Source of the DNA: Betaproteobacteria bacterium
Lineage (GTDB): Bacteria > Pseudomonadota > Gammaproteobacteria > Burkholderiales > Thiobacillaceae
Direction: 5' to 3'
NCBI GenBank assembly: GCA_016219425.1
Contig: JACRNB010000008.1
Coordinates: forward strand, 272,101 to 336,100
DNA length: 64,000 nt
Positions 42,188 through 50,810 of the stretch are shown here, piece after piece. The notes beneath the pieces are model-generated. The model did no database searches. It was not told the DNA's origin and saw only the letters and a list, made by a program, of their open reading frames with translations. Each line of letters starts with the position of its first letter. The first letter of the stretch is position 1. The position numbers and the translations under genes are program-made.

Positions 42188-43488
42188 CTCTCGGCGGGCG
42201 GGGCGGGGGCGCGCGCCGGATCGCCGGGGACGCCGCCCCGGCCCTGCCCGCCGGCGATTACCTGGCCTGGAGCCGGGGCGATGCGGTGGAGGCGATGGCG
42301 TTGAGCGATCTGGATCAGCCCCTGCGCCGCCTGGCCTGGTTGCGCCTGCCCGGCCTGAACGTGTACTGGATGCGGCTCGACCGGGACTGGTCCCGCCCCG
42401 CCCTGCAACGTCTGGGCGGAGGGGCGGGAACCCCGGAGCGGGACGTTCTCGGCCTGCGCCGCATCCCCGGCTGGCTGGGCGCGGGCCTGGGCCGCATCCT
42501 CTATCCGCTGCTCCCGTACCCCGTTTTCGAGCATGGACGCCAGCAACTCGGTCTCGGGCAATGGCGTGCGCTTTGGCCTCCTGCCCGGCTGGCGCGGGAC
42601 GATCCCTGGCGCGATTGGGTCCGGTTTCTCTCGCAGTTGTCGGTGCTGCGCCTGGAGGACATCACCCCGGACCCTGCGCCGCCCGCGCCAGCCAACCCTT
42701 CCGCCCCGGCCCCCGGTTCGGCCCGGCTGGGCCTTCACATCCACCTGCATTACCTGGCGGCGTGGCCCGGCCTGCTCGCCGCGCTACGCCATTTCCCGCC
42801 GGACGCGCGTCTGTTCATCACCGTGAGCGATGCCGCCGAGGCGGCGTCGGGAGATACGGTGGAGCAGGCGCTGGCGCGCATGGCCGGGGAGGCGCCCCAC
42901 GCCTGCATCGAACGCACGCCCAACCGGGGCCGCGACATCGGCCCCTTCCTGTCCCTGTTGGCGCGGGGCGCGTTCGATGGTCTGGACGGAGTATGCAAAC
43001 TGCACGGCAAGCAATCGGTATGCGAGGGCCGACCGACCTGGCTGGGGATGGCCTGGGCGCGTCAGGCGATCCACGAACTGGCCCCGTCGGCGCAGGGAGT
43101 GGCGGCGGTCGGCCAGCGTTTTCTGCGCGAACCCGATCTGGGCGTACTCGGACCCGAGCGGCTGCGCCTGCCCAGCCCCCGTTTCGGCCTTGAGGAGAGC
43201 CTGGAAAACGAATGGGAACAGGTGTCCGCCGTGATGCGGGCAAGGTGGGGCGGGGACCGCAGCAGCGAAATCGAGTTCTTCGCCGGCAGCATGTTCTGGT
43301 TCCGCCCGGAGGCCTTGGCCGCGCTACGAGAGCCGCCGCCAGGGGGGTGGAGCTTCGCGCCGGAACCCATCCCCGGAAGCGGCTCCCTGGCGCATGCCCT
43401 GGAACGCCTGCTGCCCACGGCGGCGAAACTGTCAGGCTACCGGGTGGAAAGCCTGCCGCCGCTGGGCCGGTTCCACGAAAGCGGTTGA
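42184..43488 (+). CDS. rhamnan synthesis protein F (RgpF)-family protein
   Basis: A 434-residue protein of the RgpF family involved in rhamnose-containing polysaccharides. The typical segments are LHIHLHYLAAWP, RTPNRGRDIGPFL, VCKLHGKQSVCEGR and FFAGSMFWFRPEAL. The N-terminal 180 residues are less conserved and may recognise partners. The start is TTG at 42184 with a TTGA overlap. The presence of rmlBA supports rhamnose chemistry. It is the last gene of the plus-strand island that starts at the PEP mutase. Confidence 0.82.
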   Translation: MTLGGRGGGARRIAGDAAPALPAGDYLAWSRGDAVEAMALSDLDQPLRRLAWLRLPGLNVYWMRLDRDWSRPALQRLGGGAGTPERDVLGLRRIPGWLGAGLGRILYPLLPYPVFEHGRQQLGLGQWRALWPPARLARDDPWRDWVRFLSQLSVLRLEDITPDPAPPAPANPSAPAPGSARLGLHIHLHYLAAWPGLLAALRHFPPDARLFITVSDAAEAASGDTVEQALARMAGEAPHACIERTPNRGRDIGPFLSLLARGAFDGLDGVCKLHGKQSVCEGRPTWLGMAWARQAIHELAPSAQGVAAVGQRFLREPDLGVLGPERLRLPSPRFGLEESLENEWEQVSAVMRARWGGDRSSEIEFFAGSMFWFRPEALAALREPPPGGWSFAPEPIPGSGSLAHALERLLPTAAKLSGYRVESLPPLGRFHESG

Positions 43489-43670
43489 TGCTTGGGAATT
43501 ATTGATACGGGCCGGATCAATAGGTGATGAGCGAAAACAGGGTCAACAAGGAGATAGCCAGGTTGACAGCGGTGCGGCAGGCAGGCCATGAAAGGCGGGC
43601 GGATCTCAAGCGTCGACCATGACAGAAAGCCCTATTGCTTATGGTGCAAGAAGTATTTTTTATCCTTGTA

Positions 43671-43699
43671 TTGATTATTCCAATTATCGGTATTGCAAT
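43671..43699 (+). promoter_or_regulatory. candidate sigma-70 promoter of the lipoprotein pair
   Basis: TTGATT (43671-43676), a 17-base spacer and TGCAAT (43694-43699) lie in an A+T-rich stretch ahead of the first lipoprotein. The match is moderate only. The remaining sequence from 43489 to 43747 holds no convincing gene. Confidence 0.25.
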
Positions 43700-43747
43700 G
43701 TGCGCAACCCGAAAGGGCCGCTACCAACGAGGAACGAGGAGAGCCAC

Positions 43748-44401
43748 ATGAACACCTGTTACGCCACCCCAATTGAACCCGGCGCACCGCGCCGGCCTGT
43801 TGCGACCACCGGAAGACTCGCGGCGCTTGCCCTGACTGCCGCCCTGGCCTTGCAAGGCTGCGCCAACGCCCCGGAGAACCGCGCCCTCGCCGGGGCCGGT
43901 TTATTCGCGGCGGCGGTTTCACCTTCAGACGACATCCTGCAAACCTACTACCTCGGCGTGTTCGATCCCACCGAGCAGATTCCCCAGACCGTCTACCGGG
44001 TCCGGGTGCGCGGCCAAGCCAACATGTTGAGCCGCACCCACTATGCCAGCGGCTGGGTGCCCGCCTCGCTGGTCGATACCTTGAACAGTGCAGACGTCAG
44101 CAAACTCGGCAGTGCGGCAGCCGGCAGCCCTTTCGCCGGCAACTACCGTAACCGCCGCCTGGTGATGTTTGGCCCGGAAGGTTTCCGCGAAGCGCCCAAG
44201 GATCACCGTCTGGTCATCGTCATGGGCTCGAACCCGGAAGACTTCTTCAATGCCGTCGATTCCGCGCTGGGTTCCATCGCCGAAGTGCAGCTGGATAGTG
44301 ACACCAGCCACCTGCGCCAGGCGCTGCTGGAAGGCTGGGTGAACGCCCTGCGCCAGGAACAGCGGCTGAAAGCCACCCAAGACGCGCTCAACGCGAAATA
44401 A
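43748..44401 (+). CDS. lipoprotein of unknown function (A)
   Basis: A 217-residue predicted lipoprotein. A long basic N-terminus leads into the hydrophobic LAALALTAALALQGC, with lipobox Cys38. The mature part contains DDILQTYYLGVFDPTEQIPQ and a region of mixed alpha/beta character. No known family is recognised. GAGGAGAGCCAC before the Met at 43748 supports this start over the in-frame Met at 43619. It is followed after 12 bases by a second, much larger lipoprotein, so the two probably act together at the outer membrane. Codon third positions are less G/C-biased than in the islands on either side. Confidence 0.75.
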   Translation: MNTCYATPIEPGAPRRPVATTGRLAALALTAALALQGCANAPENRALAGAGLFAAAVSPSDDILQTYYLGVFDPTEQIPQTVYRVRVRGQANMLSRTHYASGWVPASLVDTLNSADVSKLGSAAAGSPFAGNYRNRRLVMFGPEGFREAPKDHRLVIVMGSNPEDFFNAVDSALGSIAEVQLDSDTSHLRQALLEGWVNALRQEQRLKATQDALNAK

Positions 44402-44413
44402 GGAGAACAGATC

Positions 44414-46846
44414 ATGATCGCCAAATACATGACCGCGTTGCTCGGCCTGTCACTCCTCACCGGCTGCGCCAGCCTGCGGGTAGATGTGGATGTCTACAAA
44501 GGCCCGCTCATCAATGAACCGGATGTGCAGTTGCAGCAGGTGGCAGCGCAGGCTATTGCGGCTGGGCCGCTTATCAAGACCATGATCACCGATACGAAAT
44601 CGGGGGGGTATGACGTCAAAGCCTTCAAACCCTATGTGGACGAACTGCGTTTCTCTCTGGAAATGCTGGCGGACATGATCGAAACCGATCCCAAAGCTGT
44701 CTCCATCGTCAGTCAGCTTGCGAAGGACAGCGCGACGGACACAGCGGCAGCCCACTTCGCGGCCCGCATCTTCCAGGCCAACGAGGAAATTGCGCGGCAT
44801 GCCTCCGCGCCACAGGCCAGGGCGAAATTGGACCTGCTACGCGCCCAATTGCTCACCGAGCCCAGTCCGGATATTGCGCAGGCGAAGACGCAAATCAAGC
44901 AGATTGCAACGGAAACGCAATCGGGCGGAATCGTGCAGCGCCTGGCGAACCTGAAAAATAAGCCGGTGGATTTGACGACCAAACCTGAACTACGCAAAAG
45001 CCTGATCGAATTTGCCGAGCGCACCCGTTGGCTAGGCAATCACGCCAAGCTCTTTCTGAAGCTGTTGGACGACGAGATGGCGGCACAGGCGGCCCCGTTC
45101 TCGCCCACACCCATAGACGAACCCCGTCGCAAGTTGCGCCAGGCTGTCGAAACCCACGCCCTGATCCTGCAAGCCATCGGCAACGCCATCCTGAGCCAGA
45201 CCAACGAGATTGAGCGAATGGCGGGGCTGAACGATGACAAGCGGAATCAACGCTTGATGGATCGCGAACGCGCGGTATGGAGCGGCACCCATTGGGCGCG
45301 CGACCAAGTGCTGGCGGCGATCAAGACGCGCGACCAGAAAGGTTGGGGTTCTTTCCCTTTGAGTGTTAGCCAGGACTTCAAAACGGGCCTGCTTGCACAC
45401 CTGAACGCGGCGGACGACAAAGTGCTTGAAGCAATCGGTTTGCTGGGTGGCGCCATTCCGCTTTACCAGCAGGCGGTCAAGCCTCTGACTATCGTGAACA
45501 AGGCGCTTGAAAAGACAGGGCAGGCCAAATGCAATGAAAAAGACAATGGCACGCCGAATGAACTGCTGAAAGCCTGCCTCGGGAACGATTTCACTGAATT
45601 GCCGACCTTGGAGAAGGCGCTGATCGGTGAGGGAAAGAAGATTGCCGATAGCAAACTCACCATAGCCCTTTCGGCACTGCACGGTCATCTGAACGTACTG
45701 AAGAAAGAACTGGACGACTGGACGGCAGACCTCGCGCTATTGCGTACCTGGAAAGCCAGCCTCGAAGGTATGGATGCCTTTTTGACGCCGGAGTTGAAAG
45801 CGGTCGATGCGAAAAACCCGCGTGAAGTCGTTGATCTGGGCGTTGCGCGCCTTCGGGCGCAACAGGCTCAGGCAGCCCTCGCCGGAGACACCGCGCGCCG
45901 CGACCGGGTCGAAGACGCCATCCAGGTGCTTCTGGCTCACCGCGCCGGGATGGTGCCGCTCGTGCCTTCCTCCTCCTTCCTGCGTAACAGCATGCCCGCC
46001 ACTTCGTTGAGCGAAGGCATCAACGAAAAGGACGAAGCCAACATGCTCTGGCAGGCGTTCATCCGCGCCTTCCCCGACACCCGCGCCAACGGCGAAGAGA
46101 AGATGCGTCAGGACATGGACAAGCAGTACTGGCAGCCGGTCAACCGGGTGAGGGTGAGCGGCGGTGGCGGCGTCAACCAGGTGCTGGTGAAGGACGACGT
46201 GGGCAACTGGTATGTGAAGAGCTTCGACAGCGACAAGAAAGTCGTGTTCGAGTCCATGAAGAAGCTCGCCCTCTACCACCTCGCCGGCGAAACCGCCTCC
46301 CTCGGCACCCTACGCACCCAGTTGGCCACGACCAAAGGGTTGCTGCCCGACCAGTTGAAAATGAGCGACCTGGGCATTGGACAAGCCGCCCCGGCTACCG
46401 CCGGGGCGAACGACATCGGCGCGCCCTTGCCAACGGTCGGCGCCGAAACTACGGCCAGTACGCCGAACGGGACGGCGGCGGATGTCTACAAGGTGGCGGT
46501 CACGCGCTACGCCAAGGCGCTGCATGCGGCTTATCAGACCTTGCAGTGCGATGCTGATGCGGGCACGGTGAATACGGACGAGTGCGCGGGTGGAAAACTG
46601 GCCCCGAAGGCGCTCGAAGACCTGGGCAAGAAGGACTTGAGAAAGCTGGGTGAGGACGTGGCCGGGTTGCTGGACAAGCGGGTGAAGGAGTGCAAGCCGA
46701 ACGAGACAAAAACAGACTGCACTCCCACAGCCCAGGCCACCTCCGTTCTACTGAAGGACATGAGCAAAAGCCTCTCAGAAGCAACCAAGCGCCTGAAAAC
46801 CGACATGGAAACCATCAGCGAATCCATCGGCAGGCCGCTGCAATAA
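44414..46846 (+). CDS. large lipoprotein of unknown function (B)
   Basis: An 810-residue predicted lipoprotein: signal LLGLSLLTGC with lipidated Cys18. The mature protein is mostly predicted helix with many heptad-like Leu/Ala stretches (about 60-520). A middle segment INEKDEANMLWQAFIRAF is followed by YWQPVNRVRVSGGGGVNQVLVK with a beta-rich patch (about 570-620). The C-terminal part (about 690-810) has four cysteines (CDADAGTVNTDEC, CKPNETKTDC) that could form disulfides. No enzyme motif is seen. AAGGAGAACAGATC precedes the start. It is probably cotranscribed with lipoprotein A and is followed by a strong hairpin. Confidence 0.75.
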   Translation: MIAKYMTALLGLSLLTGCASLRVDVDVYKGPLINEPDVQLQQVAAQAIAAGPLIKTMITDTKSGGYDVKAFKPYVDELRFSLEMLADMIETDPKAVSIVSQLAKDSATDTAAAHFAARIFQANEEIARHASAPQARAKLDLLRAQLLTEPSPDIAQAKTQIKQIATETQSGGIVQRLANLKNKPVDLTTKPELRKSLIEFAERTRWLGNHAKLFLKLLDDEMAAQAAPFSPTPIDEPRRKLRQAVETHALILQAIGNAILSQTNEIERMAGLNDDKRNQRLMDRERAVWSGTHWARDQVLAAIKTRDQKGWGSFPLSVSQDFKTGLLAHLNAADDKVLEAIGLLGGAIPLYQQAVKPLTIVNKALEKTGQAKCNEKDNGTPNELLKACLGNDFTELPTLEKALIGEGKKIADSKLTIALSALHGHLNVLKKELDDWTADLALLRTWKASLEGMDAFLTPELKAVDAKNPREVVDLGVARLRAQQAQAALAGDTARRDRVEDAIQVLLAHRAGMVPLVPSSSFLRNSMPATSLSEGINEKDEANMLWQAFIRAFPDTRANGEEKMRQDMDKQYWQPVNRVRVSGGGGVNQVLVKDDVGNWYVKSFDSDKKVVFESMKKLALYHLAGETASLGTLRTQLATTKGLLPDQLKMSDLGIGQAAPATAGANDIGAPLPTVGAETTASTPNGTAADVYKVAVTRYAKALHAAYQTLQCDADAGTVNTDECAGGKLAPKALEDLGKKDLRKLGEDVAGLLDKRVKECKPNETKTDCTPTAQATSVLLKDMSKSLSEATKRLKTDMETISESIGRPLQ

Positions 46847-46848
46847 CC

Positions 46849-46886
46849 AGCGAGTACGGGCCGGCGTGCGCCGGCCCGTACTCGCT
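46849..46886. terminator. 18-bp perfect hairpin after lipoprotein B
   Basis: AGCGAGTACGGGCCGGCG (46849-46866) pairs with 46869-46886 across a two-base loop. There is no T tract, so it may be an mRNA-stabilising hairpin or a Rho-dependent end rather than a classical terminator. Confidence 0.6.
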
Positions 46887-47022
46887 GCCATGTCTACACC
46901 CATCACCTTCTGGCGCGTGGTCGAACTGCTCGGCCATGCCAATCGCACCTCCTGTTCAAACGCGCGGATACGGCTTTGACCTGCACCTTGAGATCAGTCT
47001 TGCCGGCGCGAAGAACTTTGAT
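46887..47022. other. no gene recognised; possible gene remnant
   Basis: A 29-codon frame from 46890 (MSTPITFWRVVELLGHANRT) runs to a stop at 46979, but it has no ribosome site and no recognisable family. It may be decayed coding sequence between the hairpin and the MITE. The rest of 46847-47346 is the MITE, a REP-like palindrome, and 138 bases (47209-47346) in which I see nothing. Confidence 0.4.
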
Positions 47023-47175
47023 CCTGGAAAACGCAGTTGACGGATAAATTCATGACGATTCAATGCGTTACGAGTTGTCCGGGATGTGACATGTAGGTGC
47101 GAATTCATTCGCACAGAAGTTATTGATTGTGCGAATGAATTCGCACCTACACGCATTTCAACTGCGTTTTCCAGG
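47023..47175 (-). mobile_element. MITE copy 3 (153 bp)
   Basis: Perfect 18-bp terminal inverted repeats (CCTGGAAAACGCAGTTGA and its complement) and a 5-bp target duplication TTGAT at 47018-47022 and 47176-47180. The inner GGTGCGAATTCATTCGCAC palindromes are as in copy 1, in the opposite orientation. No ORF. The perfect ends suggest recent movement by a transposase encoded elsewhere. Confidence 0.92.
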
Positions 47176-47188
47176 TTGATTGCACTGA

Positions 47189-47208
47189 GTTCCCGCTCTC
47201 GCGGGAAC
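47189..47208. repeat. ATTCCCGC-type REP, degenerate single copy
   Basis: GTTCCCGCTCTCGCGGGAAC is a 20-bp palindrome of the same family as the repeats around the ccmE-ccmF insertion, lying just beyond the MITE. Confidence 0.75.
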
Positions 47209-47346
47209 GACGAATCCGGGGTTATTCGAGGCGCCCCATCATGGAAGCGATGGAGCGGTCCTCTCGAAGCGTTTGTTAGCTGTACTCCCAGGGTCTCGAA
47301 GTGGCGCAAGGGGTAACGCCAAAGACAGGGCGGGCGTTGCGCGGCT

Positions 47347-47607
47347 TTATGTGCGAGGTTCGGTTGACCGTCGGGTTGGGGCCTGGGCATCAACATAAGC
47401 GTCGATGAGCCGACGGATCATGCGTTGGTACTGAGTATGGTGCTTCGTGGCCTCGGACTTGAAGAACTCAATGCTCTTCTTGCTCAGGGCTAAAGTCACT
47501 TTCACCCCTTCTTCACGAAATGCCAATTCAGCCGGCGAGGGAAGGAAGTCGGGAACCACCTGAGCCTCGCCAAGGGGTTCATTGGTGTATTTGATTTTCG
47601 CGCTCAT
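47347..47607 (-). CDS. brnA: BrnA-type antitoxin
   Basis: An 86-residue protein. KVTLALSKKSIEFFKSEATK followed by HHTQYQRMIRRLIDAYVD is the ribbon-helix-helix DNA-binding domain of BrnA antitoxins, with the N-terminal half free to wrap the toxin. Its start at 47607 lies inside the end of brnT, the standard toxin-first order. BrnA normally represses the pair's own promoter. Confidence 0.88.
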   Translation of the reverse strand: MSAKIKYTNEPLGEAQVVPDFLPSPAELAFREEGVKVTLALSKKSIEFFKSEATKHHTQYQRMIRRLIDAYVDAQAPTRRSTEPRT

Positions 47608-47869
47608 AGATGGCCTTTCCTTTGCGCCAATAACCGGCGCCGATGATTCGAATAATCGAAGCGCGGTGAGTAAACCGCACCGTAAGCACGCCACCATCGA
47701 CTTCGCCGAAACAATAGAACCGTTCTTCGGTTTGGCTGTGAGTGACGTCCTTGGCAATCACACGCTGTGAGTCCGCAAAGGCGTATTGGGCGAGGGAGAA
47801 GGAAACTCCGTGCTTCCGCTGGTTTTCAGCGTCCTTATCTGGATCCCAATCGCAGCGAGTGTGTGCCAT
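47579..47869 (-). CDS. brnT: BrnT-type toxin
   Basis: A 96-residue RelE-fold ribonuclease toxin. CDWDPDKDAENQRKHGVSFS is the typical start (WDxxKxxxNxxKHGVSF), then EERFYCFGEVDGGVLTVRFT and RIIGAGYWRKGKAIYE near the catalytic C-terminus. Family members usually end in RIISARxA(S/T)xxER; here IIGAGYWRKGKAIYE replaces it, so catalytic residues are only partly conserved. MAHTRC at 47869 is used; a Met two codons upstream is possible. It overlaps brnA by 29 bases. Confidence 0.88.
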   Translation of the reverse strand: MAHTRCDWDPDKDAENQRKHGVSFSLAQYAFADSQRVIAKDVTHSQTEERFYCFGEVDGGVLTVRFTHRASIIRIIGAGYWRKGKAIYERENQIHQ

Positions 47870-47924
47870 GAGCAAAGCCTAGCATTGAGCAATACAAAAA
47901 GCCATACGCAGATATGGATGGCCT

Positions 47925-47996
47925 CGATCAGGATAGGAAGAATCCTCGCGGCCCCTCCCTCTCGCACCACCGGACGAACGGTTCTCATATCCGGCG
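47925..47996 (-). other. possible group II intron 3'-end remnant
   Basis: On the minus strand GCCGGATATGAGAACCGTTC followed by GTCCGGT resembles a group II intron domain V hairpin. The next segment, GTGCGAGAGGGAGGGGCC and a complementary strand ending CTATCCTGATCG, resembles domain VI and the intron end. No reverse-transcriptase ORF is present. The match is by eye only. Confidence 0.3.
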
Positions 47997-48056
47997 TGAT
48001 TCGGCCTGGCCTCCTTTCGGCTCTTTGGGGGAATGCTGTTATCCCCTTCCCGACGA

Positions 48057-49016
48057 TCAATAAAACCCGCACACCTCCAGGATGCGCTGCGCGCGCCGGG
48101 CGTAGGTGTGTTCGGCCAGGCAACGCTGTTGCGCCGCGCGGGCGATGGCTTGCCGGCGCGCCGGGTCGGCGTGCATCTCCTCGATCAGGCGCGCCAGTTC
48201 CGTCGGGGTGTCGAACAGCAGCACCTCTTTCCCCGGTTCCAGGTATTCGACGATCTCCAGCCCATCGACGTGATACGCCTGCACCGCCCCGGCCATGGCC
48301 GCTTCGAAGGTGCGCGGTCCCGGCGTGGAGGCGGCCAGGGCCAGGCGGTGATTGGCGATATCCAGGGAGCGGCCCATGTTCAGGGTGAGCAGGGCGGCGT
48401 TGTAGCGGTCGCAGATGGCGGCGGTGGACAGGCGGGTATTGCGCGCAAAGGCGAGGTCTTTGGGCCACCAGTCGCCATAGACGTCCACGCGGTACGGCGT
48501 CAGCGCCGGGGCGGCGGCGCGCAGCAGGCGCTTGCGGTTCTCGAACGCCACGCCGCAGAAAAACAGGTCGCAGTCGAGCTTCGTACGGACCTCGCGCCCG
48601 TGCCGTTCGCGGCTGGCGGCCAGGGGCAGATGCGTCAGGTTGGGCCGGTCCAGGTGCAATACGGTGTTGGCGTCGTTGGAAAACACCTGGTCCGCGATCT
48701 GAAACGCCTTCCAGTCCAGGTCCAGCTCGTAGGGGTCGTCGGTCAGCCAGAAGGCCAGTTGGCAGCCGTGGCGGTCGCAGTAGCGACGCCAGTCGAGATA
48801 GGCGCTTTCCGGCAGCAGACAGGAGCCTGGGCCGACCACCAGATTCGGGGCATGCCGTTCCATGGCGTCCAGGACGTCGTGAAAATTGCTTTCGCCCACC
48901 GCTTCCGCGCCCAGCAGTTCCGAGAAGCCCTGCGCCAGGCTGCGGCGGATGTCGGGGTTGCTGTTGTGGCGGTCCGGGAAGGTGGAGCAGACCAGCACTC
49001 GTGCGGGCGGTTTCAT
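48057..49016 (-). CDS. CgeB-like glycosyltransferase
   Basis: A 319-residue GT-B-type protein of the CgeB/DUF3880-related family. It has FWLTDDPYELDLDWKAFQIAD followed by FSNDANTVLHL (typical CgeB middle), CDLFFCGVAFENRKRLLRA, and the C-terminal ALLTLNMGRSLDIANHRLALAAS with TPGPRTFEAAMAGA. The start at MKPPARVL was chosen; it overlaps the stop of the upstream glycosyltransferase by four bases. The donor sugar is unknown. Confidence 0.82.
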   Translation of the reverse strand: MKPPARVLVCSTFPDRHNSNPDIRRSLAQGFSELLGAEAVGESNFHDVLDAMERHAPNLVVGPGSCLLPESAYLDWRRYCDRHGCQLAFWLTDDPYELDLDWKAFQIADQVFSNDANTVLHLDRPNLTHLPLAASRERHGREVRTKLDCDLFFCGVAFENRKRLLRAAAPALTPYRVDVYGDWWPKDLAFARNTRLSTAAICDRYNAALLTLNMGRSLDIANHRLALAASTPGPRTFEAAMAGAVQAYHVDGLEIVEYLEPGKEVLLFDTPTELARLIEEMHADPARRQAIARAAQQRCLAEHTYARRAQRILEVCGFY

Positions 49017-50692
49017 GGCGTTCTCCCGCGTCTCTGGCTTTGCAGCACCGCGCCGGCAATCTCGCGCCATTTCGCCAGGGGACGTTGTTCGGTCCAGAAC
49101 TCGTCGATGCCGGCCTGCATCTCCGCCACCCTCAGCCGCTTCCCGTCACGGGGCGCTGCACTGCGGGGCCAGCGCCATTCCCCCGCCGCGTCGGCATAGG
49201 CGGCCTGTACCGCGCGCACGGCCTCCGGCGTCTCCTCCGGCAACGCCTGCGCCGCCGGGCGCGCCGCCGCCGGCAGCAGGTCCGCATGCAACTCCAGCGC
49301 CTCGCGGCGGAAGAAGAAGAGCCCGGCGCACTGGCGCAACCAGGCATTCCAAAGGGTGCGGCGATAGGCCTGGCGGCCCCGCGCGAAGCCGTGTCGGCGC
49401 TCCAGGCAGACGTCGCAGCGCTGGGGGGTGACGCGGCGCGGGTCGCACGCTGCGCCCCGGTCATCACGCAGGTCGGCGTTGTGGCAGAGGGCGCGATCAT
49501 CCCGGGCGGACCAGATCACCGGCACGCCCAGGGCCGCAGCCAGAGGGATCAGGGTGGGGGTGTGGCCGGTCAGGTCGTGGATGTGCACGACGTCGATGCC
49601 CTCTTCTCGCAGCAGGCGGCTGAACGCCTGCTCCCGGTCGTCGCACAGCAGGCGGGTCGGGCGCAGGAAGTCGGGAAAGCGCATGCGCCGCAACGGCTCG
49701 CCGCGCGCGTCCAGCAAGCGGGCGTAATGGCCGTGGGCGGGGCTGGAATAGAGCCGGTGCACGGTCTCGTCTTCCGTTTCCAGCAGGCCGTGCAGGAGCC
49801 GACCCGGCGCGCTGGCGCGGTCGTGCAGCAAGGCGTCGCCGAGCACATGCAGGACGTGCAGGGCGCGCGCCTCGGGGGCGGGCGGGATGGCGTCCGGCAG
49901 GTCGCGCAGCAGGCATTCGGCGCGATGGCGGTAGAGGTGATGCGCGGCCACCCGACCCTGGCCGGCCAGGGCCAGACGCCGCCGCCGGGACGGGTCCGCA
50001 CGCAGGGACTCCAGCAGGCCGGGCAGTTCGTCCAGGTCGTGGAAGGCGAGGTAGTCCTGGCCTGGCGTCCAGCCCTCCAGCCAGGGCGCAAGATCGGACT
50101 GCACCAGCAGGGGAGAGCCCGCCAGGGCGGATTCCATGGCCGCCGCCAGAAAATCCGCACGCGCCGCCGGCCCGGCGTCCAGCACCGTCGCCAGACTGAG
50201 GTTGGCGAACCGGGCCAGTTCGCGCGGCGCCACCCGGTCCAGCCCTTCGCGCGCCGGGCCGGCGCGAAACGGCAGAAATGCGCTCGCCGCGCCGCGCCGC
50301 GCCGTCTCCCGGCGCACTCGCCCCACGGCGGCGGGCAGGGGGCGCTCGCCGCTGGCGTGGAACACGTCGTAGAGAAAGGCGTCCGCCACCGGGAATGCGC
50401 TGAACTCCGGGGCGGCGGCGGGTTGCAGCGCCGCCGCATCCAGGCGGGTGACGCTGCACAGGGCGCGCAGCCGCTCCAGCACGGCTTCGGGGAACGCGCC
50501 CGGCCCCAGGGCCAGCACCCGGTTGCAGCGGTGCGCGCGCGCCAGGGTGATGGCCGTCCAGGGCTCCGCCAGCAGCGCCGTTTCCACCTCCGGCAGGTCG
50601 CGCAGGGCGCGCGTCAGGGCCATGGCCCGGTAGTGGCGTTGCGCGGGCGCCGCTCCGGCCAGCGCCAGGTCCAGCACCAGGACGCGCATCAC
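49013..50692 (-). CDS. two-domain glycosyltransferase (CgeB-like + partial GT4)
   Basis: A 559-residue protein. Residues 1-270 are CgeB-like (MRVLVLDLALAGAAPAQRHY, then DAFLYDVFHASG and FANLSLATVLDAGP). Residues about 275-500 match the N-terminal half of a GT4 enzyme (LHVLHVLGDALLHDRASAPG, VVHIHDLTGHTPTLIPLA, then CDVCLERRHG). The C-terminal nucleotide-sugar half of GT4 is missing, so the second domain may bind acceptor only. It is transcribed with the CgeB-like gene downstream and diverges from the TTG-started gene at 50811. Confidence 0.75.
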   Translation of the reverse strand: MMRVLVLDLALAGAAPAQRHYRAMALTRALRDLPEVETALLAEPWTAITLARAHRCNRVLALGPGAFPEAVLERLRALCSVTRLDAAALQPAAAPEFSAFPVADAFLYDVFHASGERPLPAAVGRVRRETARRGAASAFLPFRAGPAREGLDRVAPRELARFANLSLATVLDAGPAARADFLAAAMESALAGSPLLVQSDLAPWLEGWTPGQDYLAFHDLDELPGLLESLRADPSRRRRLALAGQGRVAAHHLYRHRAECLLRDLPDAIPPAPEARALHVLHVLGDALLHDRASAPGRLLHGLLETEDETVHRLYSSPAHGHYARLLDARGEPLRRMRFPDFLRPTRLLCDDREQAFSRLLREEGIDVVHIHDLTGHTPTLIPLAAALGVPVIWSARDDRALCHNADLRDDRGAACDPRRVTPQRCDVCLERRHGFARGRQAYRRTLWNAWLRQCAGLFFFRREALELHADLLPAAARPAAQALPEETPEAVRAVQAAYADAAGEWRWPRSAAPRDGKRLRVAEMQAGIDEFWTEQRPLAKWREIAGAVLQSQRRGRTP

Positions 50693-50810
50693 GGCGCGCG
50701 GCCCGGCTTGTCAGGGGTGGAACGGGCTTCCAGAATGCGCGACCGCGCCGGGACGGGGCGTCCACATGGATGGGGAAAGGTGTTCGGGACCATCGAAGGA
50801 GTGAAACAGG

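Noticed and set aside
46890..46979. 29-codon plus-strand ORF
   Set aside because: No ribosome-binding site, no family resemblance; recorded only as a possible remnant.
47758..49059. 433-codon minus-strand frame over the CgeB-like gene and brnT
   Set aside because: Arg/Pro/Ala-rich out-of-frame translation of the CgeB-like gene.
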